The notes below the pieces were generated by a model that made no database searches, was not told the origin of the DNA, and worked only from the letters and a program-made list of their open reading frames with translations. Both the position numbers and the translations under genes were made by a program. DNA of 64,000 nucleotides from Nodularia sp. LEGE 06071. Its GTDB lineage: Bacteria; Cyanobacteriota; Cyanobacteriia; Cyanobacteriales; Nostocaceae. Shown piece after piece: positions 16,826 to 27,327 of this stretch. Positions within the stretch are counted from its first letter, which is position 1. Each line of letters opens with the position of its first letter. The stretch is taken from contig NZ_JADEWH010000002.1 of assembly GCF_015207755.1 (NCBI RefSeq), positions 186,001 to 250,000 of the forward strand, written 5' to 3'.

Positions 16826-17487
16826 CGCAGAACTCCTAAAATTTGAATTCGATCAGTACTGTGTTGTGAAATGTTTAACGGGAAGGGCTGCATATTGAGC
16901 CATAAAAACACTTCTAATATTAAGCATAGGAAAGCTTGGTCTTCCTGGCAATATAAATTAGTATAATAGTTTATGATAAAATAGTTTTAAAAAACTTAAC
17001 AAATATTTATACCTCGTTCTGCTCTATCGAAGTTGATCAATTCCTAGAGCAGACGCTTATGCTTTATTATTTTTTTATTACATTGACAAAATGACATTCA
17101 TAGCTATGGCAATCAACTCCGCCAAGGGTCTATTGATGGCTGTATATTATGCTATCTCTAAGTTTGCCCGATTTGAGAAGGGAAACAACGATTACGTAAA
17201 AGATATATAACTTTTTTAAATATATCGCATAAATTTATTTGCTGAAAGTAGAAATAGAATTTTATAATTACAAATGATGTAATAGGAGTAAATGCTTTTA
17301 AATATGTAAAGTTATATTTAACTATAACCTAATAAGGTAAGCTAAATAAAAAATAGACATTCAAAATTTAGGCAAGAAATACTTAAAAAAACTATAGAAT
17401 TTATCTGGGTTAACTATTTTTTTTAGTAAATGATTGTTGTCAGGATCTTTAAGAAAAATCAAGGCTGAGTCGTCAAGGAAAATCTCA
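16826..17487. other. Divergent control region between ccmK2 and ndhF4
   Basis: About 660 bases, strongly AT-rich, without a credible gene. It must contain promoters for the ccm operon (minus) and the ndhF4-ndhD4-cupB operon (plus). A TATAAT-like hexamer lies near 16,971 and there are several TNA-spaced motifs of the kind LysR regulators bind, but no site can be fixed by eye. AAGGA eight bases before the ATG at 17488 is the ribosome-binding site of ndhF4. Confidence 0.5.
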
Positions 17488-19344
17488 ATGAATCAGTTTC
17501 TATTTTCAATAAGTTGGTGGGTGCCATTTTATAGCTTAATTGGCGCACTTGTAACTTTGCCCTGGGCAATGGGAATCATTAAGCGTACAGGCCCTAGACC
17601 GGCGGCATATTTTAACTTGTTAACGACTATTGCGGGTTTTGCCCATAGTCTGTTGGTATTTAAGCACATTTGGGATCAAGAAACAGAAATTTTGGTAATT
17701 AACTGGTTTCAAGCTGCGGATTTTAACTTATCGTTTGCTTTGGAACTTTCACCGGTCAGCATCGGGGCTACAGTTTTAATTACAGGATTAAGTCTGTTAG
17801 CACAAGTCTATGCCCTGGGTTACATGGAAAAGGACTGGTCGCTAGCACGTTTCTTTGCCCTAGTTGGCTTTTTTGAAATGGCGCTGTCTGGTTTAGCCAT
17901 TAGTGATTCTTTGTTTTTGAGCTATACCCTTTTAGAAGTTCTCACCCTTTCTACTTACCTGTTAGTGGGCTTCTGGTATGCTCAACCGCTAGTGGTGACT
18001 GCGGCGCGAGATGCCTTTTTAACTAAGCGGGTGGGAGATTTGCTGCTGTTAATGGGTGTAGTGGTGCTTTCGACTATCGCCGGGAGTTTGAATTTTTCTG
18101 ACTTATATGAATGGGCGCAAACGGCTAATTTAAGTCCACTGACATCGAGTTTACTGGGTTTGGCATTGATTGCGGGGCCGGCGGGTAAATGCGCTCAATT
18201 TCCCTTACACCTGTGGTTAGATGAAGCAATGGAAGGGCCTAATCCGGCTTCAGTGATGCGTAATTCCCTGGTGGTAGGTGGTGGTGCTTATATTTTGTAT
18301 AAACTTCAGCCAATATTAGCTTTATCCCCAGTTGCGTTAGACACCTTAGTTGTGCTTGGAACTTTGACGGCAATTGGTGCAAGCTTAGTAGCACTGGCAC
18401 AAACTGATATTAAGCGCGCGCTCTCTCATTCCACGAGTGCATATATGGGCTTAGTCTTTTTGGCGGTGGGTTTAGAGCAAGGTGGTGTGGCCTTAATGTT
18501 GCTGTTAACTCATGCGATCGCTAAAGCCCTACTATTCATGAGTTCAGGTTCAGTCATTTACACCACTAGCACCCAAGATTTAACAGAAATGGGTGGATTG
18601 TGGTCACGGATGCCAGCCACCACCACAGCCTTTATTGTCGGTTCTGCGGGCATGGTCACACTGTTACCATTAGGCAGCTTCTGGTCTATGCTGGCATGGG
18701 CTGACGGCTTAGTTCATGTTAGCCCTTGGGTAATTGCCGTTTTAGTATTAGTCAACGGCTTAACAGCCTTGAACTTAACGCGAGTCTTCAGATTAATATT
18801 TTGGGGTAAACCGCAGCAGAAAACCCGCCGTTCCCCGGAAGTTGGCTGGCAGATGGCATTGCCAATGGTGTCACTAACTGTAGTAACTTTATTGTTACCC
18901 CTGATGTTACAGCAATGGTTTCTGCTGCCCAATTGGGAAAGTCTTGATTGGTACATCTTGTTACTGCTACTTTCTTCGACTCTCATCGGCGTAGCTATCG
19001 GGTCTACACTGTATCTGCATAAAGCATGGTCACGATCCAGAATTCTGGTCTGGAGATTCATGCAGGACTTATTGGGTTATGATTTTTACATTGATAGAAT
19101 TTATAAGCTAACCATAGTCAATGCAGTCGCCCTGCTATCGAAGTTTTCTGCGTGGAGCGATCGCTATCTCGTTGACGGTTTTGTAAACTTGGTAGGATTT
19201 GCCACAATTCTCGGCGGACAAGGTTTAAAATACAGCATTTCTGGTCAATCACAGGGGTATATGTTGACCATCCTCGTAGTGATTAGCGTCTTGGGATTTT
19301 TTATTAGCTGGTCATTAGGTCTACTAGATAAATTACCCTTTTAA
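17488..19344 (+). CDS. ndhF4: NDH-1 subunit NdhF4 (CO2-uptake complex)
   Basis: 618 residues from the ATG at 17488 (AAGGA eight bases upstream); a TTG 18 codons earlier is not needed. It is a multi-pass proton-pumping subunit of the NuoL/NdhF family, with conserved segments GPAGKCAQFPLHLWLDEAM, THAIAKALLFMSSGSV and a long lateral C-terminal helix region. Together with ndhD and cupB directly downstream it belongs to a specialised thylakoid NDH-1 complex that hydrates CO2 to bicarbonate. In Anabaena the F4-D4-CupB set sits in the same place beside ccm, which supports the paralogue number. Confidence 0.88.
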   Translation: MNQFLFSISWWVPFYSLIGALVTLPWAMGIIKRTGPRPAAYFNLLTTIAGFAHSLLVFKHIWDQETEILVINWFQAADFNLSFALELSPVSIGATVLITGLSLLAQVYALGYMEKDWSLARFFALVGFFEMALSGLAISDSLFLSYTLLEVLTLSTYLLVGFWYAQPLVVTAARDAFLTKRVGDLLLLMGVVVLSTIAGSLNFSDLYEWAQTANLSPLTSSLLGLALIAGPAGKCAQFPLHLWLDEAMEGPNPASVMRNSLVVGGGAYILYKLQPILALSPVALDTLVVLGTLTAIGASLVALAQTDIKRALSHSTSAYMGLVFLAVGLEQGGVALMLLLTHAIAKALLFMSSGSVIYTTSTQDLTEMGGLWSRMPATTTAFIVGSAGMVTLLPLGSFWSMLAWADGLVHVSPWVIAVLVLVNGLTALNLTRVFRLIFWGKPQQKTRRSPEVGWQMALPMVSLTVVTLLLPLMLQQWFLLPNWESLDWYILLLLLSSTLIGVAIGSTLYLHKAWSRSRILVWRFMQDLLGYDFYIDRIYKLTIVNAVALLSKFSAWSDRYLVDGFVNLVGFATILGGQGLKYSISGQSQGYMLTILVVISVLGFFISWSLGLLDKLPF

Positions 19345-19388
19345 ATAATTTTTGTTTTCTTCTTGTCTCATCTTACCTAGTTCTGCCT

Positions 19389-20888
19389 ATGCTGAGTGCA
19401 TTAATTTTACTGCCGTTATTCGGTGCAGCTTTAATCGGTTTCTGGCCTGCCCAAATGAGTGGGAAACTTTCTCGCAGAGTGGCTTTGCTCTTCGCCGTGA
19501 TCATTTTATTGTGGACAATTTTACTAGCAATAAAATTCAATCCGGCACAAGTCAATCAACAGTTTGCCGAGTTTATCCCCTGGATAGATTCTTTGGGCTT
19601 GACCTATAATCTAGGAATAGATGGTTTATCTTTGCCGTTGCTGGTTTTGAATGGACTGTTAACTTGTATTGCCATTTACAGCAGCGATGAATCCCTTCAA
19701 CGTCCGAGATTCTATTACTCCTTAATCCTGCTGTTAAGTGCTGGGGTTACAGGAGCATTTTTGGCACAAGATTTACTCTTATTTTTCCTGTTTTATGAAC
19801 TGGAACTAATACCTCTATATCTGTTAATTGCCATTTGGGGCGGTGCAAGACGCAGTTATGCAGCCACAAAATTTCTGATTTATACGGCTGTTTCCGGCAT
19901 CTTAATTTTGGCCAGTTTCCTGGGTATGGTTTGGCTGAGTGGTTCTTCTAGCTTTGCACTATCAAGTTTGAATACCTCAACTTTGTCTTTGACAACGCAG
20001 CTATTACTGCTAGGGGGAATTCTCGTCGGTTTTGGGATTAAAATTCCCTTGGTTCCCTTTCACACCTGGTTACCAGATGCCCACGTTGAAGCTTCTACAC
20101 CCATTTCTGTATTGTTGGCGGGAGTGTTATTGAAGTTAGGAACCTATGGCTTACTGCGGTTTGGGATGAACTTGTTACCAGAAGCTTGGACTTATTTAGC
20201 TCCTTGGTTGGCGACTTGGGCTGTAGTCAGTGTACTATTTGGCTCATCCTGTGCGATCGCTCAAACCGATATGAAAAAAATGGTAGCCTACAGTTCAATT
20301 GGACATATGGGCTACGTACTACTAGCGGCGGCGGCGGCTACACCTTTAAGCACCTTGGGCGCTGTCATGCAAATGATTAGCCACGGTTTGATTTCGGCAC
20401 TGCTGTTTTTGCTAGTGGGGGTTGTTTACAAAAAAGCTGGTAGCCGCGACTTAGATGTGATTAAAGGACTGCTGAACCCAGAACGGGGTTTGCCCGTAAT
20501 TGGGAGTTTAATGATTTTAGGAGTCATGGCCAGCGCTGGTGTACCGGGTTTGGTGGGATTCATTTCCGAATTCATCGTTTTTCGAGGTACTTATCCAGTT
20601 TTTCCCGTGCAGACCCTCATATCTATGATTGGTACAGGCTTAACTGCGGTTTATTTCCTAATTCTGATGGATCGTGCCTTCTTTGGGCGATTATCTGCAC
20701 AAGTTTCCAACTTACCTCGCGTATTTTGGAGCGATCGCATACCTGCCGTAATCTTAGCAGTATTAATTGTAATTTTCGGCATTCAACCCGCTTGGTTAGT
20801 CCGCTGGACTGAACCGACAATCACCGCAATGGTTAATACCCACAATGTAGTAGCTGCGGTGTCCTTAGAGAAGGGGACTGGGGATTAG
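19389..20888 (+). CDS. ndhD4: NDH-1 subunit NdhD4 (CO2-uptake complex)
   Basis: 499 residues, NuoM/NdhD family, with 14 or so membrane helices. It has conserved FFLFYELELIPLYLLIAIWG, KIPLVPFHTWLPDAHVEA and AYSSIGHMGYVLL segments carrying the proton-channel Glu and Lys residues. It partners NdhF4 in the CO2-uptake NDH-1 complex. It starts 44 bases after ndhF4 in the same operon. Confidence 0.9.
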   Translation: MLSALILLPLFGAALIGFWPAQMSGKLSRRVALLFAVIILLWTILLAIKFNPAQVNQQFAEFIPWIDSLGLTYNLGIDGLSLPLLVLNGLLTCIAIYSSDESLQRPRFYYSLILLLSAGVTGAFLAQDLLLFFLFYELELIPLYLLIAIWGGARRSYAATKFLIYTAVSGILILASFLGMVWLSGSSSFALSSLNTSTLSLTTQLLLLGGILVGFGIKIPLVPFHTWLPDAHVEASTPISVLLAGVLLKLGTYGLLRFGMNLLPEAWTYLAPWLATWAVVSVLFGSSCAIAQTDMKKMVAYSSIGHMGYVLLAAAAATPLSTLGAVMQMISHGLISALLFLLVGVVYKKAGSRDLDVIKGLLNPERGLPVIGSLMILGVMASAGVPGLVGFISEFIVFRGTYPVFPVQTLISMIGTGLTAVYFLILMDRAFFGRLSAQVSNLPRVFWSDRIPAVILAVLIVIFGIQPAWLVRWTEPTITAMVNTHNVVAAVSLEKGTGD

Positions 20889-21088
20889 CACCGCAGGGCG
20901 TTCGTCAAAAATCAAAAATTTACCCTGAGCGAAGTCGTTCACGTAGTGTCTCGCAGAGAGGGGTCAAAAGTCAAAAAAATCTATTTACGTCTGACTGTAC
21001 TTGGAATTTACACTGAGGCATGGGGAATGGGGAAGAGTTTTTCCTCATCCCTAATACCTGTAATTTTTGGAAAACTAGCAATTGGATA

Positions 21089-22222
21089 ATGGTAACTATG
21101 AAAAAAAAACCTGCTAATCATCCTTTAGCTGAGTATATTGAAATCCTGCTAAATGGTGGCGCATTACTTCCTGATACTCCAGATAATGTTCTGGAAGTAG
21201 TCGGCATCCTCAAAAGCTATGGCGTAGTTTTAGATGCCTATTCAAACAATCTTATTTATATTGCTGAACACCAATTTTTAGTATTTTTCCAGTTTTTTAA
21301 ATACTTTAATGGAGAGATTTCTTTACCGAAATTAATGCGTCATTGGTGGCATGACAGAATTAATTTTGAATATGCCGAATACTGTATGAAAGCGATGATG
21401 TGGCATGGTGGTGGTGGGCTAGATCAATATTTAGATACACCAGAATTTCAAGAAAGAGCGCAAGCAGTTATTCAAGCAAAATTTAAAAATAATCCGATCA
21501 TGATGGGAATGAGCCAACTATTTCCTGATTTTTTAACGGAAATGTTGCGCGTCTCTGCTTACTATACTGGTTTAGGTCAATTTTGGCGGATAATGGCGGA
21601 TATGTTCCTCAGTCTATCAGACCGCTACGACCGAGGCGAAATTAAAACTATACCTGAAGTTGTAGACCATATTAAACAGGCATTGGTAGCAGATGCTCTC
21701 AAACCTATTACCTACGCGGTCAAAATTCAAAATCAAGTCTATGACATCATTCCGAAATCTGCGGGTTTAACTTTCCTAGCAGATACAGCCATCCCTTATG
21801 TAGAAGCGGTATTCTTTCGGGGAACTCCTTTTCATGGCACAGTTTCCTACAATGCCCAAGCATATCAAATTCCCCTAGATCAAGCTCAATTTCAATATGG
21901 CGCACTATATGCCGATCCTTTGCCTATCGGTGGTGCGGGTATTCCTCCCACTTTGCTGATGCAGGATATGCGTCATTATCTTCCAGATTATTTACACAAA
22001 ATTTATCGTCGCAGTCTTCGGGGTGAAGATGATTTGCGAGTCCAAATTTGTATTAGCTTCCAAAAATCCATGTTTTGCGTGACTACGGCAACGATTTTGG
22101 GACTGATGCCTCATCCAATTGATACTCATGATGCATCTGAACAAATTGCTAATCAAGTCTATTTACAAAAATGGATGAATCGGTTGGAAACTTCGCGGTT
22201 ACGGGATGTGAATCACAAATAA
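21089..22222 (+). CDS. cupB: CO2 hydration protein CupB (ChpX)
   Basis: About 377 residues. The start is placed at the ATG at 21089 (MVTMKKKPANHPLAEYI); the frame is open further upstream but that part comes from repeat-like DNA. CupA/CupB proteins bind the NdhF/NdhD paralogues and carry out light-driven CO2 hydration with a zinc site; candidate ligands lie in His/Cys-containing segments such as RHWWHDRINFEYAEYCMKA. Constitutive, low-affinity CO2 uptake is known for CupB. The gene order ndhF-ndhD-cup is diagnostic; CupB rather than CupA is inferred from the ccm-linked location. Confidence 0.85.
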   Translation: MVTMKKKPANHPLAEYIEILLNGGALLPDTPDNVLEVVGILKSYGVVLDAYSNNLIYIAEHQFLVFFQFFKYFNGEISLPKLMRHWWHDRINFEYAEYCMKAMMWHGGGGLDQYLDTPEFQERAQAVIQAKFKNNPIMMGMSQLFPDFLTEMLRVSAYYTGLGQFWRIMADMFLSLSDRYDRGEIKTIPEVVDHIKQALVADALKPITYAVKIQNQVYDIIPKSAGLTFLADTAIPYVEAVFFRGTPFHGTVSYNAQAYQIPLDQAQFQYGALYADPLPIGGAGIPPTLLMQDMRHYLPDYLHKIYRRSLRGEDDLRVQICISFQKSMFCVTTATILGLMPHPIDTHDASEQIANQVYLQKWMNRLETSRLRDVNHK

Positions 22223-22672
22223 ACTAACCATAGAGACACAGAGAACACTGAGAAATGAAGAGGAGAGCGGTTTATTTCCTTAATTTTTTGGTTGTTTTTT
22301 AATTTGAGAGTCTCTGATTCAGCTTTGATATCGTAGCTGTATAAAATTAGGTTAGTTAAAAATATTCCCAAAACCAGAGCTTTGGTAGATTGGAACAGCC
22401 AAAAAATTGGATACACTCACCTTGATATGGCTCAATTATGTCAGGAATTTGTACCGCTTCCTGATCGCCATCGACCTTGAGTCACAAATATTGCGGTTGT
22501 TTCTGGCTTGGGAAAACCGCAAGAATACGGGATAATCCTGGTGAAAATTCGTTTATCCGGGTCTAGAGTAATTTCTGGCAAAAATCAATCTCTCATCTAG
22601 TGCGATCGCTAACGATATTTGCTACGGTGGCACGATAAGATTCTAAAACAATAGTCTTACTATAAGGTTTAA
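22223..22672. other. Intergenic region between cupB and pdhB
   Basis: No gene seen. 22,228-22,255 (CATAGAGACACAGAGAACAC and following) is a copy of a dispersed cyanobacterial repeat; a related sequence lies inside the element at 60,499-60,589. The 3' part should hold the pdhB promoter. No terminator hairpin with a U-run was found for cupB. Confidence 0.5.
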
Positions 22673-23656
22673 ATGGCAGAAACACTATTTTTTAACGCTC
22701 TGCGGGAAGCCATTGATGAAGAAATGGCGCGTGATGCGACTGTATTCGTTCTTGGTGAAGACGTAGGACATTACGGCGGTTCCTACAAAGTTACTAAAGA
22801 CCTATACAAAAAGTATGGCGAACTCCGAGTTCTCGATACCCCCATTGCCGAAAACAGTTTTACTGGTATGGCCGTAGGCGCAGCCATGACTGGGTTACGA
22901 CCGATAATTGAAGGCATGAATATGGGCTTTTTGCTCCTAGCCTTTAACCAAATATCCAATAACGCCGGAATGCTACGCTACACTTCCGGCGGTAACTTTA
23001 AAATTCCCATGGTGATTCGCGGCCCTGGCGGTGTGGGTAGACAATTGGGTGCAGAACATTCCCAACGCCTAGAAGCTTACTTTCAAGCGGTTCCTGGATT
23101 AAAAATTGTTACCTGTTCTACACCCTACAACGCCAAGGGATTACTAAAATCGGCGATTCGTGACGATAACCCGGTGTTATTTTTTGAACACGTTCTGCTT
23201 TACAACTTAAAAGAAGATTTACCAGAAGAAGAATATTTCCTACCTTTAGATAAAGCAGAAGTTGTGCGTCGGGGCAAAGATGTCACAATTCTCACTTACT
23301 CACGGATGCGCCATCATGTATTGCAAGCCGTGAAAACTTTAGAAAAACAAGGTTTTGATCCAGAAGTTATTGATTTAATATCACTCAAGCCTTTAGATTT
23401 TGATACCATCGGGGCATCCATACGCAAAACCCATCGAGTCATTATCGTGGAAGAGTGTATGAGAACTGGGGGTATTGGTGCAGAATTAACCGCCTCTATC
23501 AATGACCGCTTATTTGATGAATTGGATGCGCCAGTGCTGCGGCTTTCTTCCCAAGATATTCCCACACCTTACAACGGCAATTTGGAACGGTTAACAATTG
23601 TTCAACCAGAACAAATCGTGGAAGCTGTGGAAAAAATGGTGGCGATGCGAGTTTAA
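22673..23656 (+). CDS. pdhB: Pyruvate dehydrogenase E1 component, beta subunit
   Basis: 327 residues of the transketolase-like E1-beta family: [19 protein letters not shown] near the start, then [17 protein letters not shown], the [18 protein letters not shown] loop and the C-terminal transketolase domain with [11 protein letters not shown]-like sequence ([11 protein letters not shown]). With E1-alpha it decarboxylates pyruvate using thiamine diphosphate, feeding acetyl-CoA to fatty acid synthesis. It stands alone here, as in other cyanobacteria. Confidence 0.95.
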   Translation: MAETLFFNALREAIDEEMARDATVFVLGEDVGHYGGSYKVTKDLYKKYGELRVLDTPIAENSFTGMAVGAAMTGLRPIIEGMNMGFLLLAFNQISNNAGMLRYTSGGNFKIPMVIRGPGGVGRQLGAEHSQRLEAYFQAVPGLKIVTCSTPYNAKGLLKSAIRDDNPVLFFEHVLLYNLKEDLPEEEYFLPLDKAEVVRRGKDVTILTYSRMRHHVLQAVKTLEKQGFDPEVIDLISLKPLDFDTIGASIRKTHRVIIVEECMRTGGIGAELTASINDRLFDELDAPVLRLSSQDIPTPYNGNLERLTIVQPEQIVEAVEKMVAMRV

Positions 23657-23834
23657 CAATTGCGGGGAGTGGCGAGTGGGGAAGAGGAAAGGTTGTTAAA
23701 ACCGTCCGTTTAAAGTAATTTCCAACTCCCCCTGCTCCCTGCTCCCTGCTCCCCTGCTTCTTCATAGCCCCATCGAACCATTCATAACTCGTGAAAGAAC
23801 GCTATTATAGCCTTTGTCAGTTGCGAGTTATGGT

Positions 23835-25253
23835 ATGCAAAGACAGCGATCGCTATTAGCTTTAATTTTTGTGATGCTTATCGCCGCTATTACGGTGATA
23901 GCAACAATTCCAGTCCCCTTGGGGTTAGACTTACGGGGCGGCTCACAGTTAACCATTCAGGTGAAACCAGCACCGGGAATGAGAGAAATTACTGAGCGAG
24001 ATTTGGAAGGCGTTCAGAAAGTTTTGGAAGGTCGAGTTAATGGTCTTGGGGTTTCTGAGCCAGTAATTCAAAGTGTGGGTACAGATAAAATTCTGGTACA
24101 ATTGCCAGGGGTGAATGATCCTGAGCAAGCAGAACGTGTGCTAGGTGGCACTGCACAGTTAGAATTTCGACAACAAAAGCCGGGGACAGAAACTCAACTT
24201 TTTGCTTTTCAAGCGTCAAGAAACGATCTGAAAGCAAAGCAAGAAGAGTTACGCAGCACCGACGATGAAGCATTAATTATTAAGAATCAAGAAGAATTAC
24301 AACAAAATAATCAAGCGATCGCCGAATTGTTTGAAAGCACAGATCCACCACTGGATGGTAAATACCTCCAAGATGCCTACGGTGAACCCACTCAAAATAC
24401 TAGTAATTGGAATGTTGCCATTCGCTTTGAACAAAAAGGTGGTGAACTGTTTGCCAATCTCACTAAAAACCTCGCAGGTACGGGGCGGAGCATTGGGGTA
24501 TTTTTGGATAATGAACTGATCAGCGCCCCTATAGTGGGCATAGAATTTGCCGCCACAGGGATTACTGGTGGTGCTGCCGTAATTACAGGTAATTTTACCC
24601 CACAAGCAGCCAACGACTTGGGTGTGCAGTTACGTGGCGGTGCGTTACCCTTACCAGTAGAAATTGCCGAAAGAAGAACAGTAGGTGCTTCCTTGGGTAG
24701 AGACAGTATTCAAAGCAGCATTTATGCTGGTATCGGCGGTCTCATCTTAGTATTAATATTTATGGTGGTGTACTATCGCCTACCAGGATTGATTGCGGAT
24801 GTGTCCTTAGTCTTTTACTCTCTCCTGACATGGGCGAGTTTTGCCCTATTAGGCGTAACCCTGACTTTGCCAGGAATCGCTGGTTTTATCCTCAGTATTG
24901 GCATGGCAGTTGATGCCAATGTGCTAATCTTTGAGCGGACGCGGGAAGAATTACGCGCCGGGAAATCTTTGTATCGTTCTGTGGAATCTGGTTTTTATCG
25001 GGCATTTTCGAGTATTTTAGACAGCAACGTGACTACATGGATTGCTTGTGCGGCGCTGTTTTGGTTTGGTTCTGGATTAGTCCGAGGATTTGCGCTCACC
25101 TTAGCTTTGGGTGTAGCAGTGAGTATGTTTACGGCAATTACTTGTAGCCGCACACTCATGTTTTTAGTAGTTACCAATCAGGCTTTCAAAAATAAGCGAG
25201 AACTTTTCTGTCCGAACCTGCCAGCATTAAATAAGGCAGAGGTAGCCAAATGA
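23835..25253 (+). CDS. secD: Protein translocase subunit SecD
   Basis: 472 residues from the ATG at 23835; an in-frame TTG seven codons earlier is less likely. It has an N-terminal membrane helix, then the family motif [13 protein letters not shown], a large extracytoplasmic domain and five C-terminal helices with [18 protein letters not shown]. SecD and SecF use the proton gradient to help Sec-exported proteins leave the channel. The stop overlaps the secF start (ATGA), so they are translationally coupled. HIP1 sites lie in the first codons. Confidence 0.95.
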   Translation: MQRQRSLLALIFVMLIAAITVIATIPVPLGLDLRGGSQLTIQVKPAPGMREITERDLEGVQKVLEGRVNGLGVSEPVIQSVGTDKILVQLPGVNDPEQAERVLGGTAQLEFRQQKPGTETQLFAFQASRNDLKAKQEELRSTDDEALIIKNQEELQQNNQAIAELFESTDPPLDGKYLQDAYGEPTQNTSNWNVAIRFEQKGGELFANLTKNLAGTGRSIGVFLDNELISAPIVGIEFAATGITGGAAVITGNFTPQAANDLGVQLRGGALPLPVEIAERRTVGASLGRDSIQSSIYAGIGGLILVLIFMVVYYRLPGLIADVSLVFYSLLTWASFALLGVTLTLPGIAGFILSIGMAVDANVLIFERTREELRAGKSLYRSVESGFYRAFSSILDSNVTTWIACAALFWFGSGLVRGFALTLALGVAVSMFTAITCSRTLMFLVVTNQAFKNKRELFCPNLPALNKAEVAK

Positions 25254-26227
25254 AACTGAGTATTAACAAATCGCGATCGCTATGGTGGACTATTTCTAGT
25301 GCCATTATTCTCATTAGTCTGATCTCAATGGTGATTTCGTGGCAAAACCCCCAAATTCGCGCACCCCTACGCCCCGGTTTAGATTTCATCGGTGGTACGC
25401 GGTTACAGTTTGAACGTGATTGTACAGAACTAGGTAACTGCGACCAACCAATAGACATAAACGCAGTCCGGGAAGTAGCCCAGGCACAGGGTTTAGGCGA
25501 TAGCAGCATCCAAATAGTTGGTGAAAATGGCATATCAATTCGCAGTAAGGACTTAGATGTTGATCAGCGCACCAAATTACAAACTGCTTTAACCGAAAAG
25601 ATTGGCACTTTTGACCCGCAAAAAAACCAAATTGACACTGTTGGCCCTACCCTGGGAGCCGAATTATTTAGGTCTGGTATTATCGCTCTGCTTGTTTCCT
25701 TTGCAGGCATTATTATTTACTTGACTTTCCGCTTCCAATTGGACTATGCCTTATTTGCCATTGTGGCACTGTTTCACGATGTCTTGGTGACTTTAGGCGG
25801 TTTTTCCATTTTCGGGTTAGTGCTAGGCACAGAAGTGGATAGTCTGTTCATTGTGTCCCTACTGACAATTATCGGTTTCTCAGTCAATGATACAGTGGTA
25901 ATTTATGATCGCATTCGGGAAACCATTCAAGTCAATCCTGAACGCCCGATTGCTGACATTGTGGATGATGCGGTCAACCAAACATTAGGAAGGTCGATCA
26001 ACACCAGCTTTACCACGATGCTGCCATTATTTGCTATCTATTTCCTTGGTGGCGAAACTCTCAAAAACTTTGCTTTAGCTCTAATTATTGGCTTTACGGC
26101 GGGGGCTTATTCCAGTCTTTTTATCGCCAGTACTCTCCTGGCTTGGTGGCGAGAACGCACAGGTAAAGCTCCGGTGTTAGTCAATGCTGAGGCAATTGAT
26201 ACATCTGCTAGTTCCCAAGATAGTTAA
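25250..26227 (+). CDS. secF: Protein translocase subunit SecF
   Basis: 325 residues, with [15 protein letters not shown] at the start of the periplasmic domain and the membrane motif [16 protein letters not shown]. It partners SecD; the genes overlap by four bases. The length fits the family. A Ser/Ala-rich tail ends the protein. Confidence 0.95.
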   Translation: MKLSINKSRSLWWTISSAIILISLISMVISWQNPQIRAPLRPGLDFIGGTRLQFERDCTELGNCDQPIDINAVREVAQAQGLGDSSIQIVGENGISIRSKDLDVDQRTKLQTALTEKIGTFDPQKNQIDTVGPTLGAELFRSGIIALLVSFAGIIIYLTFRFQLDYALFAIVALFHDVLVTLGGFSIFGLVLGTEVDSLFIVSLLTIIGFSVNDTVVIYDRIRETIQVNPERPIADIVDDAVNQTLGRSINTSFTTMLPLFAIYFLGGETLKNFALALIIGFTAGAYSSLFIASTLLAWWRERTGKAPVLVNAEAIDTSASSQDS

Positions 26228-26337
26228 AATAAGGTGAAAGAAATACCTGGCGATGGGAAATCTTGGTTATATAAACCAAACCTGTGCGTAATGCCTCATT
26301 TCCATACCCCAAGGGTTTCATTGATTCGGAATTGGTT

Positions 26338-26751
26338 ATGGATCAACCAGAAGAACCATCAGTAAATGGCAATCATGCCCATAGCATTGACACAACTTTT
26401 ACCCAACAAGTACAAAAGCTACATCAGCTGACTGTATACGGTAGATGGTTTTTTGTTGGCTGTTTATGGCTCACAATTGCACCTTTTTCCTTGTGGAATT
26501 TCCGGGGAGAACTTGCTCTGTTACAACAATATTTTACCTGGGTGGCAGTCAGATATGGACTGTTCTATCATCCACTGTCTACCCTGGGTTTAGCTATTTG
26601 TATCGGTACTACCGTTTCTACTTTAGTTTGGCAAAGCCGAAATATTCTGCTGGGATTACCGCAACGGGAACAACAACGTTTAGAAAAACAAGTTTTGAGA
26701 ATCAGACAGCAGGGCCAAACTCATCCTCTGTGGAAGTGGATTTGTGATTAA
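26338..26751 (+). CDS. Conserved cyanobacterial membrane protein of unknown function
   Basis: 137 residues from the ATG at 26338; the frame opens at a GTG 18 codons earlier. There are two hydrophobic segments (about WFFVGCLWLTIAPFSLW and PLSTLGLAICIGTTVSTLVW) separated by a short polar loop, and a basic C-terminus (REQQRLEKQVLRIRQQ). No catalytic motif is visible. It follows secF by 110 bases and could be co-transcribed with it. Function is unknown. Confidence 0.7.
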   Translation: MDQPEEPSVNGNHAHSIDTTFTQQVQKLHQLTVYGRWFFVGCLWLTIAPFSLWNFRGELALLQQYFTWVAVRYGLFYHPLSTLGLAICIGTTVSTLVWQSRNILLGLPQREQQRLEKQVLRIRQQGQTHPLWKWICD

Positions 26752-26853
26752 ATCATCACAATTAAACTTGGAAATCGTTGCATATAGATATACGTATTCA
26801 ACACTTTCCAGCACAATATGACGAAATATTACTGCCAAATTGGGGTGTACACG

Positions 26854-27327
26854 ATGAACTATCCTCAAATTCAATTTAGCGAACATCGCCAGTGTGAAAT
26901 AGACCTTGACAAACTCCAAGAACTATTTAATCTTGCCGCTTTTTGGGCAAAAGGGCGTAGTATCGAGGATTTAGGTATAGCGATCGCCAATAGTGATCCA
27001 GTGATTAGTATTTGGGATGGAGCGCGACTGATTGGTTTTGCCAGAGCAACTTCTGATGGTATCTATCGCGCTACGATCTGGGATGTGGTGATTCACCCAG
27101 AGTATCGCGGTACGGGTTTGGGGCGAAAGTTAGTCGAAACCGTTTTAAGTCATCCCCGCATCAGGGGAGTTGAGCGGGTATACTTAATGACTACTCATCA
27201 GCAGGAGTTTTATGAAAAAATTGGTTTCCAGTGCAATGTCACCACGACAATGGTCTTAAATAACCAATCTGACATTGAAACCCTTCCTGTTAATGAAGTC
27301 CAGCTTCAGGAATTACTGGGGGGATAG
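26854..27327 (+). CDS. GNAT-family N-acetyltransferase
   Basis: 157 residues from the ATG at 26854; an upstream in-frame ATG at 26818 is possible. It shows the GNAT core: [25 protein letters not shown] (split over strand 4), then the acetyl-CoA loop EYRGTGLGRKLVE and the C-terminal FYEKIGFQ. It is clearly related to the second GNAT protein at 32,070-32,621. Substrate unknown; plastid relatives acetylate proteins and metabolites. Its 3' end overlaps the convergent histidine-kinase-like gene by 38 bases. Confidence 0.88.
   Translation: MNYPQIQFSEHRQCEIDLDKLQELFNLAAFWAKGRSIEDLGIAIANSDPVISIWDGARLIGFARATSDGIYRATIWDVVIHPEYRGTGLGRKLVETVLSHPRIRGVERVYLMTTHQQEFYEKIGFQCNVTTTMVLNNQSDIETLPVNEVQLQELLGG

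Noticed and set aside
22213-22416. 67-residue minus-strand ORF after cupB
   Set aside because: Part of it is dispersed-repeat DNA and the rest is an AT-rich hydrophobic run without an RBS or motif.
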